64,000 nt of DNA from Dryocosmus kuriphilus (GCA_038277395.1 CM076194.1:129585505-129649504), one strand, 5' to 3'. Positions 11,403-22,720 are shown, counted from the first letter of the stretch. Notes: generated from the letters alone by a model not told the origin. A program made the numbers and translations.

Positions 11403-11887
11403 TTAAGGTATTATAAGCATGAATGAATGCAAAGACCTATCCATATGAGGAAAACACGTAAGCCAATTGAAGGCGCTCCAACTTCATACTGATCAATTTA
11501 GTTCGTGTGAAAGTGTCTAATATATCGGAGCTCTCAATTCTTTATCCTTTCGGGACTCTCCTTTAAAAACTAAATAGCAAAAGATCTGAAATTTTCACAG
11601 AACCTCTGTGTTGTGTTTTTCTATGGTTTCGCAGTTTTGCAAAAAAAAAAAAAAAAAAAAAATCGTAAGAAAAATTTAGCCACTAAGGTATAAAACTATG
11701 TGGCATTTTCGTTACCTTGTCATAGGGCTTACGTGCATAATATGCTAATTTCAATTTCAATTACCTCAACTTCGAAATAGTCAACCTCTTTCTAATTGCA
11801 CAGACAGTTAGATAGCACTTTAGTGAATCTATATTCCCAATTTGAAAAAGTACCTAAGAAAATGACTTCATCCTTAAAATACCTTAA
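11403..11887. mobile_element. TTAA-ended MITE, copy A (485 bp)
   Basis: The ends are TTAAGGTATTATAAG and its inverted partner AAAATACCTTAA. A second copy sits at 62331-62799 and is collinear over its length, including the motifs AGCCAATTGAAG and TTTCGGGACTCTCC. Both copies begin and end with TTAA, which may be the duplicated target, as in piggyBac-type or Kolobok-type elements. It has an A-run of about 22 at 11641-11661 that the other copy lacks. Confidence 0.75.
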
Positions 11888-12298
11888 GAATACCCAGTAA
11901 TTTGTTAAGTAATTTTCAATTGTTTAAACAATTGTAGTTTGTTTAAACACTTGTTTTTTCAGGTTACTTGCGAAATAAATGTATTTTCTAGACTTTATGA
12001 GTTCACTAATCAATCAAAGCAATAAAATAATTGGTTGTTATAGGTTTACAGTTATTTTAATAATACCTGTTTGTTCAAGTATGTAGTTTACCTAAAAAAA
12101 GCAGGGGAAACATATTATCTCACCAAATTTTTTACAGATTTATTTTATAAGAACACTATTAAATTTTTGAAAAAATTAAGTTTGTTTAAACAATTTTATT
12201 TTTTAAATATTTTATTTTTGCCCTTCTTCGAAAGATTGCAATATTTTTAGGTCCTATTTTGTTTTATAAGAATACTCTAACTTAATTAAACAATATGT
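11888..12298. other. AT-rich spacer
   Basis: The words AACAATTG, GTTTAAACA and TTGTTTAAAC recur between 11915 and 12290. No gene or clear element end was found. Confidence 0.35.
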
Positions 12299-12360
12299 AT
12301 GAGTGAAATGAGACGATCCATCCAGGCTAATTCATGTATTTAGGTATACAAGAGAAAAAC

Positions 12361-12395
12361 GACATTTCGTCGTCGATCAACGACCTCTTCAGGTT
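12361..12395 (-). ncRNA. Hammerhead-like motif in left arm of PLE 1
   Basis: On the minus strand CTGAAGA (12386-12392) is followed by one G, a GTCGT/ACGAC stem and GAAA (12365-12368). This is the CUGANGA-stem II-GAAA core arrangement of hammerhead ribozymes, which are known from the pseudo-LTRs of Penelope-like elements. The extra G before the stem departs from the strict consensus. Cleavage is not shown. Confidence 0.5.
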
Positions 12396-12839
12396 CTGTA
12401 CGTTACGATAAGAACAAGTAAATATTTGTATGGAAAAATCACATGACAATTCATGTAGCCGTGTCTAAATTTGTGAAAGCAGATATTTTACCTGAGAATA
12501 TTGTGCATAATTTTGATGATTATAAAAACATATTACTTTAAAACATATTATATATGTATATAATCCATGGTATCAAAATATCCATTTAAAATACTATTAT
12601 TAGATTTGAAAGCAACATTATGTAAGTAACAGTGATCAAAGTTATTTTAAAATCTGTAATGTATAATTTAAATACATGTTATTGTGAATTTTATATATAG
12701 TTGTGACCAAAATTTTTAGGTTAGAATTTACACACTTACAAGCGAGTGAAGATGTTTCTTAAATTTTGTTCCAAGATAGTGTTATATTTTCTTGTTTCAT
12801 AATGTTGTATTGTAGTTTGTGATAAATGAAATAATTTTT

Positions 12840-14045
12840 AACAATATTTTAAATTTTCATTTTCAGAGTGGTATAGGAACATCCTATCCACCTGAAGGTG
12901 GTATGATATTAGATAATTTCAAAGAAGGCATTTCATTGTTAATGAATTCCTCATATTTCAAATTTAACAATAACTTTTATAAACAGAAATACGGTACTCC
13001 TATGGGTTCTCCCATTTCTGGCACACTAGCTGATTTAGTTCTTCAAGACTATGAATATAAAATTTTTAATAAATTAAACTTTAAAATCCCAACTTATTTT
13101 AGGTAAGTGGATGACACTTTTCTAATCATTCCTAAAGATAAATTACAACATACTATATCAACCTTCAGCAGTATACATAATAGATTACAGTTCACATATG
13201 AAATCGCATCAAACGATTCAATTAATTTTTTAAATATCAATATTATTAGAAATAACAGTAAAATCATAACAAACTGGTATAGGAAGCCAACTTACTCAGG
13301 AAGCCATTTAAATTTCTATTCGAATCATCTTATTTCTTAAAAAATAGCCATAATCAAAAACATCGTAGATTCAGCAATACTTTTATCTGACAAACAATTT
13401 CATAATGAAAATATATCAATAGTTAAAAAAATTTTATTGCTCAATAATTATCATATGCCGTTTATTGAGAAACACATCAAAATTAGACTTTTACAAATTC
13501 ATAGTAAAACGCATCTCAACATAACTAATAATAATATCATAAGTCAAATTGAAAAAAAAAATTTGTCAGTTTTAATTATTATCCCGACATATCATTTCAA
13601 TTACGCAGACTATTTAAAAAATGTATATATCAACACTATATTTAAAATTGACTCAAAACTAAATTTTCTTATTAAACAAGGTAAAGATCTGATAAATAAA
13701 CTAAATCAAGACAATGTCGTATATAAAATAACTTGTACTTGTGGCGCTTCGTATATTGGTCAAACAAAGAGAACATTACAAACTAGAAGAGACGAACACA
13801 AAAACAATATAAACCATTGTAGTAAAAATCAAAAAGAAATAGCAAAACACATTCATACAATACATGACGGAAATTCGTCTTTTATAAAATGGAATGACAT
13901 AGAAATTCTTCACAAAGAACGTAACCTATATAAAAGATTATTTGTTGAAATGCTATGTATTAAGAAAGAAAATAATAAATTAAACAAAATAACTGATTTA
14001 AATTTTTATAATTCAGCATACAACTTGTTATTACAACATATCTAA
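12840..14045 (+). pseudogene. Penelope-like RT/GIY-YIG polyprotein, 5'-truncated
   Basis: One reading frame is broken by two stops (13104-13106 and 13338-13340). The first part has RT motifs of the PLE class: the box TPMGSPIS, then the catalytic box. There the codon expected to encode Tyr before VDD is TAA, so the stop falls exactly in the active site. The C-terminal 200 residues hold the GIY-YIG nuclease (VYKITCTCGASYIGQTKR, then the Arg/His/Glu-bearing helix with RRDEHK). The usual N-terminal half of the protein (about 400 residues) is missing. A consensus-like acceptor site (TTTTCATTTTCAG) precedes the frame at 12855-12866, which fits the introns known in some PLEs, but this is inference. 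Confidence 0.9.
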
Positions 14046-14711
14046 CGTACTTATATTTTAGTATACAAAAACATCATTTCCCATGGAATCTTGTTTTGTA
14101 ATTACCTCCATTTCTTAATCTATCAGAATATTATATTCCGTAAGTCCGGCGATGTACTAAAATGACAGTATATAAGCTAACAGTGATCATACGGATCATA
14201 CCACCTTCAGGTGGATAGGATGTTCCTATACCACTCTGAAAATGAAAATTAAAAATATTGTTAAAAATTATTTCATCTATCACAAACTACAATACAACAT
14301 TATGGAACAATAAAATATAACGTTATCTTGGAACAAAATTTAAGAAACATCTTCACTCCCTTGTAAGTATGTAAATTCTAATCTACAAATTTTGGTCACA
14401 ACTATATATAAAATTTACAATAATATATATTTAAATTATATATTACAGATTTTAAAATAACTTTGATCACTGTTACTTACATAATGTTCCTTTCAAGTCT
14501 AATAATAGTATTTTAAATGGATATTTTGATACCAAGGATGATATACGTACATAATATGTTTTAAAGTAATATGTTTTTTATAATCATCCAAATTACGCAC
14601 AATATTCTCAGGTAAATGATCTGTTTTCAAAAATTTAGACACGGCAACATGAATTGTCATGTGATTTTTCTATATATATATATATTTACTTGTTCTTATC
14701 GTAATGTACAG

Positions 14712-14750
14712 AACCTGAAGAGGTCGTCGATTGACGACGAAACGTCGTTC
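14712..14750 (+). ncRNA. Hammerhead-like motif in right arm of PLE 1
   Basis: Inverted counterpart of the left-arm motif: CTGAAGA at 14715-14721, a 5-bp stem with loop CGATTG, GAAA at 14739-14742. The loop differs from the left arm (TGATCG) while the stem is kept. Confidence 0.5.
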
Positions 14751-15081
14751 TTCTCTTGTATACCTAAATACATGAATTAGTCTGGATGCATTGTCTCATT
14801 TCACTCATAACTATTATATACTCCCAGACGTAAAACAAAGACAAGTAGAACATCACTTGTTATGTTTATTTATATTTAATTAAACAAATTTAAATTGTTT
14901 TTACAATTTATATACTGATTTTGTGTTTTTTATCGAAAAAGAGAAGGAAATGTTGTTGTGTTATTGTACATGTGTACGTTCATCGACCACCTATGTAATA
15001 CCTTATTATAATGCGCAATATATATGATTTACCTAAAACCTTAGACCCTTGATATTTCGTCAATAACATATTAAGAAATTA

Positions 15082-16038
15082 CGAGGCACGTCCAGAAAGT
15101 AAGTGTACTGGTACTCTCACACCTGTAGGGAATACTTTTTCGACATGTTGGCAACACTGCCGCGTAGCCTGACCCCTCCTCTTCAAAACGAGACCAATCC
15201 GAGGTTAGTGTGTTGAAAACTCTTGATGCAGTAGCATATCTCGCGAAAAATGTCGATCGTATCTCTCGCCAAGTGCAAAATTCGCGCCGTCATTCGCTAC
15301 CTCATTGTGAAGGGAAAAGCTTCAGTTGAGATTTATAATGATGTGAAAACTGTTTACGGTAATGGAGCTATGAATCGTACGAGTGTGTACAAGTTGTGTC
15401 ACGAACTTAAAAATGGCCGTACTTCCGTGCATGACGATCAGAGGAGCGGAAGACCTTCAATTGTGACTGACGAACTTGTGCATCCGTGTTTTGGGACCAT
15501 AAAGGCATAATTTTGATTGAATATCTGTCTCGCGGGGAGAGAATCAACGCGGCAAGATACTGTGAGACGCTGAAAAAATTGAAAAGAACGATTCAGAATA
15601 AAAGGAGGGGCATGCTCACGAAGGGAGTCTGCCTGCCTGCTGCATGACAATGCCATACCTCACACGGCCAACGCCACGAAGCAACTCCTGGACTCTTTTG
15701 GATGGGACGTTTTGAACCACCCCCCGTATTCCCCTGACCTGGCCCTTCAGATTTCCATCTCTTCACTTCCTGAAGTTACACATGGGTGGAAACAAGTTTT
15801 CAACGGACGAGGAGGTGAAGGGGGAGGTGGAGAAGTGGGCGAAAGAGCTGGCGGGAGACATCTTCGAGGGAGGCATCAAAAAATTGATCCCGCGGCTCAC
15901 CACTTGCATCGAGAGGGATGGTGACTATGTCGAAAAATAACTTACATATGTACAAGTGTAACCAACTATGTTTTTGTTTTAATACATTTTTTTGAAGCCT
16001 ACATAAATTGAGTACACTTACTTTCTGGACGTGCCTCG
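15082..16038 (+). mobile_element. Internally deleted mariner in the 5' LTR
   Basis: Termini CGAGGCACGTCCAGAAAGTA and its exact inverse GTACACTTACTTTCTGGACG...CTCG are nearly perfect over 27 bp. TA is duplicated at 15080-15081 and 16039-16040. The LTR reads straight across when the element is removed. At 957 bp it is about 300 bp shorter than a full mariner. Confidence 0.95.
15250..15915 (+). pseudogene. Mariner transposase with internal deletion
   Basis: The first 75 codons (from 15250) are the N-terminal helix-turn-helix of a mariner transposase (pattern VYKLCHELKNGRTSVHDDQRSG). The frame then jumps to the catalytic C-terminal half: WDHKG-like sequence near 15498 and LLHDNAIPHTA at about 15637-15668. 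The third motif, HPPYSPDLA, at about 15718-15745 fits the mariner D34D signature. The first catalytic Asp and the region between are deleted, and frames change near 15510 and 15640. A purine-rich stretch at 15805-15870 follows. The protein is non-functional. Confidence 0.88.
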
Positions 16039-16274
16039 TACTATGTATAATACCTTGGACTCCTGACATTTGGTCAGTATTAGAAACTGTTATGCATAAT
16101 CACCTAACATATAAGTAGGCTCCGAAAATTTGAGAGGTCAGTAGAGATATAAGCATGTAGACAGACACTCTGTCGGTCCCATAATCTTGTAACTATCTCA
16201 GTAAAAGTAACTAAAGAAATAGCGCACAGGTGGTTAGCTTGTACGTGACAAATTATTTGTTCCTCGAATTTCTA

Positions 16275-17052
16275 GGGATCTGCTAAACAATTACCTTTCA
16301 AAGATTGGTAGTGTCCTGAGAAAGAAAAATTGCGACTTCAACTATTAGCAGAGTCTTGAGAAGTCAAGCAGATCTTAACTACCATTATAACCAACGATCC
16401 GGCAGGATCACGATTACTTAAACTCAAAGCATACAACCGAACGAGGCCCGAAAACAGTGTAAAGCAGTACGATAAGCCCTTAAGCAACAGTCAACGTCAG
16501 CCCAGCAGAATTTAAAAGTATTCTATGCAGCTTATCCAGCAAAGTCAACTCAACAGAATTGGACTACGCACACAGAAGCAGTCTGCAAAGAAGATCATAA
16601 TTTAATCAAAAGTAAGAATATATAGATAAAAAAAAGAAGTAATCTCACGTAAATCCAGTTCGTTATCTGTGGAAGGAAACAAACGTTTAACCAATATTTA
16701 GTTTAACACTTGGTCTGGTAACGAGAACTTCGGGTAAATATAGCGATATTTTCCCCAACAAAATAAAATTACACTACAATAAAATATATACCAGTTTGTA
16801 GCAACTTGTATTTAATTTTATTGTAATAAATACACTTAAAAAAGCGCGAACGTGAATAAAATTGAACGAAACGAATTTATATAAATCATACTGGCGCAGA
16901 TAACGTACAGAGATTATAGAGATATAAATTCAAACTCTTCTACCCCTTTCACTACATTCACTGACCAACTTGAAGAATACCAATTTCATGCAGCAATGCC
17001 AAATTCAAGAGTCCAGTCACCGATAGGAATGGATCCGCTTATGATAATACTA
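16275..17052 (+). other. 5' leader and start of gag of errantivirus-like element
   Basis: Untranslated leader after the 5' LTR. A short frame opening with ATG at 16996 runs to the pogo insertion at 17052 and is the likely start of gag. Joining it to the gag frame after the insertion needs a one-base shift. No clear primer-binding site was recognised at 16275. Confidence 0.5.
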
Positions 17053-17557
17053 GGGTAGGGCGGGGCAATATGGGCATATGGGGTAATATGAGCCACTTAA
17101 TTTTCTCGTTAGCTATACATTTTTTGTAACTGTTCTTTGTGCTAATATCAGATACCTTATCAAACTTCCTTTTAAAAAAACGAACACCTAACTAAATTCG
17201 TATAAAAGGAGAATTGAGTCATGATTGAAGTTTAGAGACCTCTATTTTATTATTTTGCCTTCTGTTTAAAATGCCAAGATTCACTCAAAATCAAACATTA
17301 GACGTTTTTCCGACATTTTTTAGATAGCGTATTTATTAAACTTTAAGTTTTTGATAGGTTTATATATAATTTTAAGCCAGAAAAAGGTGCAATTTTGATT
17401 TTACGTGAAAGTTTTGAACGGGGCGGAACGATCGCCATTATTCTGGGGCGGGGTGAGCAACCTCTTGATAAACCATCATAACCTCTTTGGTAGACAGGTT
17501 AACCACGTTCGGGATCGGGTAACATGGGTAGGGAGCTGGTACTTTTGTGATAATAAA

Positions 17558-17764
17558 ATGGTGCGAAAATATGTAAAGAAAAGCAATCGACAAGAATGGT
17601 CAGAAGAAAATATGAGAGCCGCAGTGCGGTCTCTATTAGAGTGCAATATGAGTTGCCGTCAAGCGGCAGACAAACACGGTGTTCCACGATCTACTTTAGG
17701 CAGAAAAATTATAAAATGCCGCGACAATAGAATTTTAAGTTCGCGAATATTATGCTACGCATAA
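17558..17764 (+). pseudogene. Pogo-type transposase, N-terminal psq domain only
   Basis: The frame from ATG at 17558 encodes about 68 residues ending with the pattern SCRQAADKHGVPRSTLGRKI, the pipsqueak-type helix-turn-helix that opens pogo/Tigger transposases and binds the element ends. The frame is open upstream to 17405 without family similarity, so I take the internal ATG as the start. The CENP-B-like second domain and the DDE catalytic domain are missing, so this copy cannot move itself. Confidence 0.85.
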
Positions 17765-18529
17765 AGTGCCTAAATTTCGAGATTTAAAAGAAAAATGTTA
17801 AAATTTCAATAAATTTTATTATATTTCTAATGATTATTCAAATTTCAATTCCCCATATATGTTCAGAATGCATTTCTTCATATTTTTAAGGTCAAACTTA
17901 AAAAATTTCCAATTTTTCTTTGAAAATACATGTAAGATATATTTTTATTATTTAATATGCTTATACGTAATACCTACTCCTAAAAAAATAATATATAATA
18001 TTTTTGGTTGATTTCGTTTCAGTCTATTCAGAAAATTACATTCCTCAATACAGACGAAAATAATAATCCAAACATAAAAATTTCTAAAAATTACTACTTC
18101 ACATCATATTATTATAAGAATTTTTTTCTTAATAAAAAAGATATCTTTTTAGTAAATTGAGTAAACATTCGTTATCTCAATAAAAAAGAAATCCATTAGT
18201 AATTATAGGCAACCCTAAAGACTGAAAACGAATCATATTGTTTATTGTCCCTTTTTTTAAAAATTATTTATTTAATATTGAAAAGAAAACCATTATTTGT
18301 TTTTCTATATAATTAACTAACCTTTTTTTCTGACAGTTCAGAAAAAAGACAGTTAAAATAAAAACAACAATGTATTTTCTAAACATCATTTTCCGGCTCA
18401 TTAGAGACATTGCATAAAATGCAAAATATATTTTCGAAAAAAGAGGGAGAAAAAGGAAAGAATCAACCAAACCAACCTCTCACTCTTTCCTTATTCTTTC
18501 TCCATCTTTTTTATACTACAGGGGTCCTA

Positions 18530-18565
18530 CATGTTTCGAAGCCATTGAGACTTCATCATCAGGGA
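18530..18565 (-). ncRNA. Hammerhead-like motif, left arm of PLE 2
   Basis: On the minus strand: CTGATGA (18556-18562), one T, a GAAG/CTTC stem, GAAA (18534-18537), followed by CATGTAGG. Same layout as in PLE 1, with unrelated stem sequence. Confidence 0.5.
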
Positions 18566-18723
18566 AAATTTACAGGAAACTATAGGTGCTTAAACTTAAT
18601 TATCAATTTTCAAAAACCTTATATACATAATCACATTAAAAATTAATACTCTATACAATAAAAACTTCTTTTTGGTTCTTCCTATATCATTCATGGATAC
18701 TCATAATTAATAAATAACAATCT

Positions 18724-19044
18724 TCACAACCAGTTAATAAGTTTGTCCCAAACTTTGTTATACTTAGAAAGATCCCTTTTCAGATTAATTGCCTTATTGC
18801 CCTCTCTCTTGATAAATAACATTTCCATAAATTCTCTCTTTTTTTGATTTTTTTCATTGTAAAGAATTTTGACATCATCCCAATTAAATTCATGTCCATG
18901 TGTAATTTTGTGCTTTGATAAAACCGTGTGATATTTTGGATTTCTATGAAAATTATTTTTATGTTCTTCTTTCCTAATTTTTAATGTTCTACTCGTTTGT
19001 CCTATGTAAACAGCATTACAATCTAATAATTGGGATGATGTCAA
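18724..19044 (-). pseudogene. GIY-YIG endonuclease domain of PLE 2
   Basis: A 106-residue minus-strand frame shows the conserved C-terminal half of a GIY-YIG domain (NAVYIGQTSRTLKIRKEEHK, then a His-rich helix and EFMEMLFIKRE). The N-terminal GIY strand and the whole RT are missing. A second, plus-strand copy of its last 55 codons lies in the other arm (19029-19188). It is most like the nuclease at 52760-53101 and the one in PLE 1. Confidence 0.85.
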
Positions 19045-19347
19045 AATTCTTTACAATGAAAAAAATCAAAAAAAGAGAGAATTTATGGAAATGTTATTTA
19101 TCAAGAGAGAGGGCAATAAGGCAATTAATCTGAAAAGGGATCTTTCTAAGTATAACAAAGTTTGGGACAAACTTATTAACTGGTTGTGAAGATTGTTATT
19201 TATTAATTATGAGTATCCATGAATGATATAGGAAGAACCAAAAAGAAGTTTTTATTGTATAGAGTATTAATTTTAATGTGATTATGTATATTAGGTTTTT
19301 GAAAATTGATAATTAAGTTTAAGCACCTATAGTTTCCTGTAAATTTT

Positions 19348-19385
19348 CCCTGATGATGAAGTCTCAATGGCTTCGAAACATGTAG
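19348..19385 (+). ncRNA. Hammerhead-like motif, right arm of PLE 2
   Basis: CTGATGA at 19350-19356 and GAAA at 19375-19378 enclose a GAAG...CTTC stem; identical core to the left arm. Confidence 0.5.
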
Positions 19386-19920
19386 GACCCCTGTAGTATA
19401 AAAAAGATGGAGAAAGAATAAGGAAAGAGTGAGAGGTTGGTTTTGGTTGACTCTTTCCTTTTTCTCCCTCTTTTTTCGAAAATATATTTTGCATTTTATG
19501 CAATGTCTCTAATGAGCGGGAAAATGATGTTTAGAAAATATACATTGTTGTTTTTATTTTAACTGTCTTTTTCTGAACTGTCAGAAAAAAAGGTTAGTTA
19601 ATTATATAGAAAAACAAATAATGGTTTTCTTTTCAATATTAAATAAATATATAATAAGTCTTTAAATTAAGTGGCTCATCCCGCCCCACTGCATGACTCA
19701 TGCCGCCCCAGGCATGGGGCGATATGAGCCAAGCGCACTAGTTTTTTATTTTCGTTTCTAGTATCGCAAATTAGTCCTTATTTACCTTAATATTGATAAA
19801 ATTATAATTAAAAATAGATTATAGAATATACTTAGCAACTTATTTCAAGCAGGGAATTGCAGATTTTAAATACTAGCATTAAAAAGATAACTATGACCAC
19901 ATCGCCCCGCCCTACCCTAC

Positions 19921-20937
19921 AAAAAATTGGAACGCTTAGAAACACGTTTAGTAGTGATAGAAACTCTTAGAAATAGATTAGAAAGTAATTTGATAACTGA
20001 AGAGGAACTAGATGCGGATCATGATGTATTAGAAGATGAATAAGAATTTGATTTTACTAAAGTAATAAAAATAATTCCTGAATTTGATGGATCAGGGCTA
20101 GAGAACTTCATACAAACAATTAGAATTGCCAACAAAAGGACGCGAAGAAACGAAAGATTAACATTACTTCATACAATCATAGGGCAGAAGTTAGTAGGAA
20201 GAGCAAAAAACACTATAAGCATAGATTCCACAGATACATTTGCAATACTTTTTGATAGATTGAGAATACAATTTGGAGAAAGAGAAAGTTTGGAATCATT
20301 AATTCAAAAACGTGATTTATGTATTATGGGTCAAAATGAAGGATTAGATTCATTTATTAATAGATTCATGATAAGCAACGACAAAATAAAAGAATTTATT
20401 GATAATCTAAAGGCGCAACCAGAAGAATTAAAATTGAGAAATGATATAGATAACAGTGCAAGCGTAAGTACATTTTTGAAGAATATAAAAGAGGAATATG
20501 AAATTAGAATCATACCTCAAAAACCTAAGACTTTTAACTTAGCAACAGAAGTAAATGTGTCATTGCGCGATAAGAAACAACAAACCTTTGTACCTAGAAC
20601 TCGTATAATAGCACCAAGACCAATGATAAGGCCATTGGGAATAACTTACAGACCTATAATAACTCCAGTTACGATAAGGTGCAACCATTGTCAAAATCCT
20701 AGGCATATGGAAAAAGATTGCAGAGGAAAATTAAAAGGAGTACCACCAAGAAACAAAAATTTTCAAACATTGGCCTCAACCAGCCGATACCCAGACCGGT
20801 CTCAGCTGAAAGAAGATTATTCTTCACAGGAATATCCAGAAGAGGCACAGATTTACAACTATGAACCATTATTACCAAATCCAGAGAACTGCCTCCTGCT
20901 CTCAGGAAACGGAGAAGACACGACACGCCGGTTGTAG
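19921..20937 (+). pseudogene. gag: Gag of errantivirus-like element
   Basis: One frame from the pogo insertion to 20937 has a single stop, TAA at 20041-20043. The downstream 298 codons include a capsid-like segment (about 20044-20560) and one zinc knuckle C-x2-C-x4-H-x4-C (CNHCQNPRHMEKDC) near 20680-20722. The frame ends TAG at 20935-20937; pol continues in the -1 frame, consistent with ribosomal frameshifting in this class, although no convincing slippery site was found. Gag would form the particle shell. Confidence 0.85.
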
Positions 20938-20939
20938 TA

Positions 20940-21255
20940 TTGAAGTTTAATGGTAGTAAACCATGTGAAAGTGTTATAGATACAGGAAGTAATGTATCTA
21001 TAATAAAGGAAAAAATATTGAAAGGAATAAAAGTACAACGTTTCGCACCGCATAATGTATCTATTATTGGAAACCTACAAATTAAGTACGAATATGCCGT
21101 TAAACTTATTACATTCGGAACAGAATCTGCGTTCCAAGTTATTAAAGATGACAAAGCATTCAAAGAAGAATATTTATTAGGAATGAATTTCTTATATGAT
21201 CAAAAATTCAAAATCAACTTAGAAAAAGGAGCAATAAAAATAGATTCTAAAATAT
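20940..21255 (+). pseudogene. pol: Retroviral-type aspartic protease (start of pol)
   Basis: The frame right after gag carries the active-site triad in VIDTGSNVSII at about residues 13-23 and the flap/C-terminal region EEYLLGMNFL near residues 80-90, as expected for a Ty3-class protease of about 100 residues. Similarity ends near 21255, where foreign sequence (a mariner fragment) begins. The catalytic Asp-Thr-Gly is intact, but the polyprotein is cut here. Confidence 0.85.
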
Positions 21256-21261
21256 TGCATG

Positions 21262-21511
21262 CATCTTTAAACCGCTTGTACCATTCATATATCTGGTTTT
21301 TACCAATACAGTCATCTCCAAAGGCCTTTTGGATCATTTCAACCGTTTTCGCACAAGTCTTTTCAAGTTTAAAGCAAAACTTGATGCAAATTCTCTGTTC
21401 AACTCTTTCGGTCATTTTGAGCAACATATAAATCCGCCGAACGCCAAAAAGCCTCCTTACGCAAATGCACGCTGTGTGCGAACTAAGGCGTCTCGGCAAA
21501 AACTGCGGCAT
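21262..21511 (-). pseudogene. Mariner transposase N-terminal fragment
   Basis: On the minus strand a frame includes about 50 residues (pattern EQRICIKFCFKLEK and KNQIYEWYKRFKD) that match the first helix-turn-helix domain of a mariner subfamily. The start Met of this part is near 21418. There is no catalytic domain and no visible terminal repeats, so it is a fragment. It marks the beginning of the compound insertion that separates protease from RT. Confidence 0.75.
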
Positions 21512-21525
21512 AGAGGGAGTTCCTA

Positions 21526-22720
21526 AAGAGTTGCAGTTTACAGTGGTACTCGGTAGAGGGCGCTCGAACGTTCTGGCGTATTCCGGATACTTTTCCTACA
21601 GACCTCGTAATATAGCAAACAAAGGAGCGAATAAATGAACTGATGAGGAAAATAGGGTTAGAACATATCAAGGAAGGAAACCCGAGTCGAAATTTAGCCC
21701 CAACTTTGACGCATTTTAACATATAGACCCTCCTTTCAACCTATAACTCCTCCAAAATCAAACTTTTGACTCCACTTCATTCTTTTGACCCTACTCTGAA
21801 TCGTTTGAACCTACAGTGGTCGAACTCCAGACCCAAATTTAAGAGTGGGGGAAAATGCAGGGACTGAGGGCGTGTACATTTGGTGTCTCGAGTAGACTCG
21901 AAAATAGTCGAAGGTTCTCGAAGAAGTTCCAGTTATTTCCAAAACTGTACGAGTGGTGAAATTATATTTCGCTAAAATAAATACAGAGAGTCTACAATGG
22001 GATAGCGAATACCTGCCAGATATTGTTAGAGAATTAGGACTCGATCCTTGAAAATTTCGATATCTTGTACTATGGCATAATTATGACTAATAGCATTGCG
22101 CGCTGATTTCATCCGAAATGTATATATACGAGTATACGTCAGCCAGATGACGACTGATGACGACTTTTTAAGAGGTGTCACATATAGTTTATTCGAAATA
22201 ATTAAAGTAAAGTATTGATTTTGGTGATTAAGATCAATAAGATTTCAGTAATTGAAATACCTCAAAATTGAAAAAGAAACTATTTTTAAACGCTTTTATT
22301 TAACTTCCCTGTCATATATGTCCGTCTGTCCTCAAATCTTGCGATTGGAGGCACTTCCCGACTAGATAGAGAGCTAATTATTTTTTTTAATCGACCCAGG
22401 TTCGATTGACAATACAAGAATATGCAATAATATTTTCACTTTTTTAATAAACAAATGTCTTCTTTATTGTCAATCACTTTCAGGTTGCACGCGTATACCT
22501 ATCACACACCGCCCGTATAGCAGCCCGCAGAAGTTTATAACGAATGTCGCACAAAGAGTTAATAAATAAATAATAAGTAAATAATAAAAAAATTGAATAA
22601 AAAAAATTTTTTAATTACATTTTACACTAAAAAGCCAAAAATAAGGTAAACAAAAATTTTTTAAACGCTTTTCTTTAATAAATAAATAATTAAAATAACT
22701 TAATAAACAGTAAACAATAA
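21526..22720. other. Repeat-like spacer inside the compound insertion
   Basis: No gene. It contains words such as TAGACCCTCCTTTCAACC (about 21722) that recur as AGACCCTCCTTTGATGCG near 28304. A 22295-22315 word (TAAACGCTTTTATTTAAC) is found inverted near 26277-26298. Part of 21880-22290 looks like an LTR or promoter region, but I could not find a partner. Confidence 0.35.

Larger units (their letters stand above)
12299..14808 (+). mobile_element. Penelope-like element 1 with inverted arms
   Basis: Arms of about 610 bp (12299-12907 and 14195-14808, inverted) flank a frame coding the second half of a Penelope-type RT and a GIY-YIG endonuclease. Inverted or tandem pseudo-LTR arrangements are characteristic of Penelope-like elements. 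The arms carry hammerhead-like motifs near their outer ends. The left arm reaches into the RT coding sequence, so the inverted repeat includes codons. No target duplication was identified. Confidence 0.88.
14954..16274 (+). repeat. 5' LTR of errantivirus-like element, split by a mariner
   Basis: It begins TGTTGTGTTATTG and ends near CTCGAATTTCTA, and matches 37694-40506 on both sides of the inserts. LTR sequence is 14954-15081 plus 16041-16274. It would carry the promoter and polyadenylation signals; no certain TATA box was assigned. Confidence 0.9.
18266..19648. mobile_element. Penelope-like remnant 2, giant palindrome inside the pogo element
   Basis: Arms of 620 bp (18266-18885 and 19029-19648) are inverted copies with few differences, separated by only about 143 bp. 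Each arm holds the C-terminal end of a GIY-YIG nuclease frame plus a pseudo-LTR-like tail with a hammerhead-like motif. RT sequence is absent. The loop contains the catalytic N-terminal part of the nuclease in minus orientation. Confidence 0.85.
17053..19917 (+). mobile_element. Pogo-like DNA transposon inserted in gag
   Basis: Inverted ends GGGTAGGGCGGGGCAATATG and (reversed) GGGTAGGGCGGGGCGATGTG, with TA duplicated at 17051-17052 and 19918-19919. Subterminal motifs such as ATATGAGCC and GGGGCGG occur inside both ends. The only coding remnant is the N-terminal DNA-binding domain of the transposase. About 1.4 kb of the centre is a palindromic Penelope remnant. Confidence 0.9.

Noticed and set aside
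15712..15924. Gly-rich frame near the end of the mariner
   Set aside because: It continues the mariner catalytic region into a purine-rich, frame-shifted stretch; not a separate gene.
20699..21163. Minus-strand frame of 154 codons
   Set aside because: It lies antisense to gag and protease of the errantivirus-like element and shows no family features.
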